Made by a program: the position numbers and the translations under genes. Below, in pieces: positions 60,501 to 64,000 of a DNA stretch of 64,000 bases (position 1 is its first letter; every line of letters begins with the position of its first letter). This DNA comes from an uncultured Lachnospiraceae bacterium (GTDB taxonomy: Bacteria > Bacillota > Clostridia > Lachnospirales > Lachnospiraceae): NCBI GenBank assembly GCA_904395885.1, contig CAJFOF010000001.1, positions 25,765-89,764 on the forward strand, given 5' to 3'. The notes under the pieces are model-generated. The model was not told the origin of the DNA. It saw nothing but the letters and a program-made list of their open reading frames with translations, and made no database searches.

Positions 60501-61427
60501 CTACGCGGCATGAATCTGAAGCTTACGATAATGGGAGATTTTCGAGAACTTCTGGTACAGTTCCGGCTGCTCTTCCTTCATCCGCTTGGTATCCAGCTTT
60601 ACCGAATCAATATTCTGCCATCTGACCCGGTATCGGTCGCTGGCCGCCGTCTCATTATCCTTCAGATAGAGCTTAATTTCCTGCTCAATCTGCTTCTGTT
60701 CCCGCTCCAGTTCTTCTGCCTGCCGGATTAATTCCTCCCGCCGGTTAAGCTTTTCATCAAACCCGATCAGCGGGATTTCGCTTCCTTTCCTGGCTGAATG
60801 GAAGTACTTGGCCAGAACATCATCACACGCTTTCGAACCGTCCGGCTCCGGGATAATCCGGGAAAGCACATTCCGCGTCCAGAAAATCTCTTCCACAGCC
60901 ACCAGTTTTCGGATCACTTCCTCGTTCCAGGTAATCTTGTGATATTTAAACTCCCGGCCAAGAATGACCACCGCAAGATACCATGTCCTCTTCCCGGTCA
61001 CTGCCATATAATGCAGGCACTGAACCAGGTAATGGGGCGGGATTTTCCCATCTTTCCATTTGTCTGCGCTGAAGGCGCTGGCGGTCTTGCACTCCAGGCC
61101 GGCATCCTGCCCTACGATCAGCCGGTCCACATTGGCCAGCATAAAGGGATACGCCTCACTTCGATACATCTGACCGGACCGGCGCACCTTTAATCCGGTT
61201 TCTTCCATAAAGCGCCTTGCCACGTATTCTTCCAGATCTCGCCCCTGTCTCATGGATTCATTGTCTTCCTCTTCCGTCTCCTCCTGGGTTTTCTCCTGAT
61301 AGACCTTCATGGGACTGCTGTAAGGATTCAGTCCGCAGATCGCTCCCGCATCGGAACCGCCAATCCCGGTTTTCCGAAGCTTAAGCCACTCCTCTCTTGT
61401 CATTCCTTTTGTCGATATTCGAATCAT
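60501..61427 (-). CDS. YqaJ-type viral recombinase/exonuclease
   Basis: WLKLRKTGIGGSDAGAICGLNPYSSPMKVYQEKT; AGLECKTASAF; HYLVQCLHYMAVTGKRTWYLAVVILG; start placed at MIRISTKG. Confidence 0.9.
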   Translation of the reverse strand: MIRISTKGMTREEWLKLRKTGIGGSDAGAICGLNPYSSPMKVYQEKTQEETEEEDNESMRQGRDLEEYVARRFMEETGLKVRRSGQMYRSEAYPFMLANVDRLIVGQDAGLECKTASAFSADKWKDGKIPPHYLVQCLHYMAVTGKRTWYLAVVILGREFKYHKITWNEEVIRKLVAVEEIFWTRNVLSRIIPEPDGSKACDDVLAKYFHSARKGSEIPLIGFDEKLNRREELIRQAEELEREQKQIEQEIKLYLKDNETAASDRYRVRWQNIDSVKLDTKRMKEEQPELYQKFSKISHYRKLQIHAA

Positions 61428-61452
61428 TGCAATTTTCCCCCTCTTCTCTGCG

Positions 61453-61475
61453 CATAAAAATAAGGAACTCTCGTT
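61453..61475 (-). terminator. Short hairpin plus U-rich tract after the 15-codon ORF
   Basis: Minus strand GGAAC-GAGA-GTTCC-TTATTTTTATG. Confidence 0.5.
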
Positions 61476-61479
61476 CCCG

Positions 61480-61527
61480 CTATCGTTTAAACAATTTAAT
61501 GATGATTTCAATCACAATCCACGGCAA
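61480..61527 (-). CDS. Candidate 15-aa hydrophobic micropeptide (TTG start)
   Basis: AGGAGGTGATTTTC-TTG; MPWIVIEIIIKLFKR*. Confidence 0.45.
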   Translation of the reverse strand: MPWIVIEIIIKLFKR

Positions 61528-61563
61528 GAAAATCACCTCCTCTCATCCAAGGTTTTCCCGCCA

Positions 61564-62079
61564 TTACGCCGCTCCGCCTCCATTCATCCATCCCTGCTCC
61601 GCAAAGCTTAAGTAGGCGCCTTCCTGGCCGATAATGATGTGATCAACTAAAGGGATCCCCAGCAGCTTCCCGCATTCCTCCAGCCTTCTTGTCATCGCCA
61701 TATCTTCCCGGCTGGGTTCACAATCTCCTGAAGGGTGATTATGGAAGCAAATAATGGAGGCGCTGTTGTTCAAAATTGCGTGCTTGAACAGATTCGCTAC
61801 CTCAACCCTGCAGCAATTTAGTCCCCCCACAGCAGCAATCTCCAACGCCACAGGCTCCAGACGGCCATCCAGAGACAGGACTGCCATAATCTCCCGATCT
61901 GCCCGTTTCAATAGAGGTGCCACAATTTCAGCCGCTTCCTTTGGTCCACTCAGCCGTGCCATTCCATACAGGCTGCGGCTCTCCCTCACCATTTCCAGAT
62001 GAACAATCCCTATCTTCTTTTTCTGTACAGGCCTCTCCATCATTTCCTGAATTTGCTCCTCCTGCATATATACTTTCAT
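61564..62079 (-). CDS. radC: RadC-like JAB domain protein
   Basis: ASIICFHNHPSGDCEPSREDMAMTRRLEECGKLLGIPLVDHIIIG; start placed at MKVYMQEEQ. Confidence 0.93.
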   Translation of the reverse strand: MKVYMQEEQIQEMMERPVQKKKIGIVHLEMVRESRSLYGMARLSGPKEAAEIVAPLLKRADREIMAVLSLDGRLEPVALEIAAVGGLNCCRVEVANLFKHAILNNSASIICFHNHPSGDCEPSREDMAMTRRLEECGKLLGIPLVDHIIIGQEGAYLSFAEQGWMNGGGAA

Positions 62080-62184
62080 AATATTTCCCCTTTCTCCAAT
62101 CAGCAATCAAAAATAGAGCAGAAACACGTTTGAATTTCGTGCTCCTGCTCTACATCATTGCAATATGTTCTGGTCTACAGCCTT

Positions 62185-62908
62185 CTACTTTAAATACTCT
62201 TCCAGTTCCTGTCCCGTAAGCTGATACTTTTCTTGTATCTTCTTCTGAATTTCTTCCCTCGAAATCCCAAAATCTCGAAGGGCGGACACCATTAGGCGGA
62301 TCCCTTCCTGGCGGCCCTCTACACGGCCTTCTTCTCGACCCATTTCAATTCCTTTTTCAATGTTTTCCTGATCTCGCAACATTAAGGTCATCTATTCACG
62401 CCTCCATTCTCGATTTTTCTTTGCCTCATCTACTGCACTTTCCAACTCCTGGACAAATGCATCGTCACTCAGCCTTCCGTCCACATAATCCAGAAACGCT
62501 CGCAAACTTGCGCTTACGTCCTCCATAGTTCCTTTCGTATTCAGAAAAATCCGGGTAGCACCATCCTCAATCGTAAGCTCTGGATCCTCCTTACATCTTC
62601 CGTCAAAGGTATACATATGCCGTCCTTTTCCATACAAGTCAAAGGGGCAGATGAAGATAATATAGGAGTCATTTAAGTATCGGTAGCGAATTCCTTTATC
62701 CAGCAGCTGCAGGTCAATCATTGCTAAATAGTACCTGCTTCTCTTGGGCAGCTCTTTTGTGTCCGTCATCTGCATTTCAATCGAATAGACCCTTTCCAAA
62801 TCATCCTTTACATTTTCCAAACAAAAAGTCATTGGAGATTCCGATTGTTTCCCATGAGCGTTCCAGCCCTGCCAAATTCTGTTTCCAATTTCTATTTTCA
62901 CGGGCCAT
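62185..62908 (-). pseudogene. Rpn family (PD-(D/E)XK) nuclease, disrupted by frameshifting deletion and amber codon
   Basis: Start frame MARENRNWKQNLAGLERSWETIGISNDFLFGK-CKG*; core NVKDDLERVYSIEMQMTDTKELPKRSRYYLAMIDLQLLDKG..YIIFICPFDLYGKGRHMYTF in another frame; EWRRE-TAG-MTLML. Confidence 0.85.
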
Positions 62909-63015
62909 AACTGCTTTATAATCTCCTCCTTCAGGTGATTCATTTAACCGCTGTTTTCGTTCGTTTTATGTAACTTCATATTAACATAATAGAGCGTCTA
63001 CTTCAAGCTTGCCCA

Positions 63016-63948
63016 TTAGGCTGCCCAAAGCATTTGATAGGCCCGGTCAATCAGCGCGTTCCCATCCACCGTCCTGGCAAACAAACTTTCCCTGTAATTA
63101 CTTCGAGCCCTCAAAGGCTTTGTGTGGGTGGCAAAATCCGATACCGCATTGACAAACCGGTATCCGTTTTTCCCTACATGCTGAAGGTCCGGCGCGTCAA
63201 AATACCGCGTCTTTACCTCTTCTTTCAGGCGCAGAAGATTTTTCTTCTGCTGTTCCGTAATCCCATCCATCAGCGGAAACAGCGCATTGATATACTCATA
63301 AACCTTCTGATCCGAAAGGCGGACCTGCTGCAGCCGGTCAATGGCCTTCCCCAGTTCTCCCATGTACCGGTCTGCATACAGCAAAGTATTCCGGGCGTCC
63401 TCCAGCTTTCCCTTAATATCTCCTGTATGGTTCGTAGACCAACTGCGCTTTGCCGTAGAGAGCGCCAGATTCAGCGTATTCTGGCAGACTACGCGCACCG
63501 GCGTCATTGCTGCCTTAATCGCGCCGGTTCCATCATGAGAATTCATGAAAACCAGATACGGCGTGATCTCATCCCCACTGATAATGTAACGCTGGGGAAG
63601 TTTGGCCAGAATCCAGGTGCGCCGTCCATCCTGCAGGGAACCAGCTGTTTCATAAGTAACGCCTTCGCCCAACAGTTTGTCTGTAAAGGCGAAGGCGTCT
63701 TCATTCTGTACGACTTTGTAGCGATTGGTTACAACCCCCAACACCTGGCTGTCCCGATCCCGGATATTGGCCTTAAATCCATTTACTGGCAGGCCATCCT
63801 CTGTAACAATCGGTTTCTGGACCACTTTCCAGTCCAGTCCGGCAAGCGCCAGGGCCTCTTTCGATCCCGGCGCTTCCTCCACCCTGGTTCCCAGATCATG
63901 CCATGGGGTTACTCTTGTGTAAAACATGGTTTCTACATTTGCTGACAT
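63016..63948 (-). CDS. DUF932 / phage-plasmid-like TIGR03299-type protein
   Basis: METMFYTRVTPWHDLGTRVEEAPGSKEALALAGLDWKVVQKPI; TPVRVVCQNTLNLALSTAKRSWSTNHTGDI. Confidence 0.9.
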   Translation of the reverse strand: MSANVETMFYTRVTPWHDLGTRVEEAPGSKEALALAGLDWKVVQKPIVTEDGLPVNGFKANIRDRDSQVLGVVTNRYKVVQNEDAFAFTDKLLGEGVTYETAGSLQDGRRTWILAKLPQRYIISGDEITPYLVFMNSHDGTGAIKAAMTPVRVVCQNTLNLALSTAKRSWSTNHTGDIKGKLEDARNTLLYADRYMGELGKAIDRLQQVRLSDQKVYEYINALFPLMDGITEQQKKNLLRLKEEVKTRYFDAPDLQHVGKNGYRFVNAVSDFATHTKPLRARSNYRESLFARTVDGNALIDRAYQMLWAA

Positions 63949-64000
63949 ATCAACTGCCTCCTTTGAAATATTGATTATTAGTTCAAAGGAATAATATATA

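Larger units (their letters stand above)
50064..64000. mobile_element. Integrated genetic element at tRNA-Pro (left end; distal end beyond window)
   Basis: Integrase abuts tRNA 3' end; about 13 genes, all minus strand, of phage/ICE-type accessory content. Confidence 0.8.

Noticed and set aside
62392-62943. Taking the 183-aa ORF as an intact Rpn nuclease
   Set aside because: The genuine N-terminus (..NDFLFGK) is in another frame and the segment carrying the first catalytic residue is missing; treated as a pseudogene.
63034-63945. 303-aa plus-strand ORF opposite DUF932
   Set aside because: Antisense shadow of a recognised family member on the minus strand.

Overview
The window looks like a low-to-mid GC Firmicutes chromosome, Lachnospiraceae/Clostridia-like by protein content and the cotJ spore-coat operon; taxonomy is inferred. 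Positions 1-50 kb are mostly ordinary core genome: an EF-G paralog, tyrA-aroA, an engB-lon-clpX-clpP-tig protein quality-control cluster, ssrA (tmRNA), azlCD, a hexuronate catabolism regulon (two PfkB kinases, eda, IclR regulator, uxaA, LacI regulator, uxaC), yebC, two MATE transporters, an nnrD-alr-mazF-CNNM cluster, rex, an ABC-F protein, rlmD-like, pepP-like and gltD-like genes, and cotJABC. From tRNA-Pro(GGG) at 50.06 kb to the window end there is an integrated element: a tyrosine integrase next to the tRNA 3' end, a P-loop replication-type ATPase, an uncharacterised 515-527 aa protein paired with a DUF4143-type AAA ATPase, a serine recombinase, a Rad52-like annealing protein, a YqaJ-type nuclease, RadC, a decayed Rpn nuclease and a DUF932 protein. 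Its distal end is not visible. The least explained signals are: (a) a stand-alone ~100-nt structured RNA candidate with extended -10 promoter and U-tract next to tRNA-Pro (49897-49998); (b) two adjacent hairpins with complementary loops, one being an intrinsic terminator, upstream of a GH25 gene (27648-27760); (c) a 15-codon hydrophobic micro-ORF with a near-consensus Shine-Dalgarno sequence between radC and the YqaJ gene (61480-61527); (d) an Rpn nuclease gene broken by a frameshifting deletion and an amber codon, whose C-terminal RpnS-like ORF remains intact behind its own GGAGG; (e) the unknown protein + AAA ATPase pair; (f) a Cys-rich protein with GX3 repeats beside cotJ. No database search or folding calculation was run. 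Family names come from recognising motifs in the translations.
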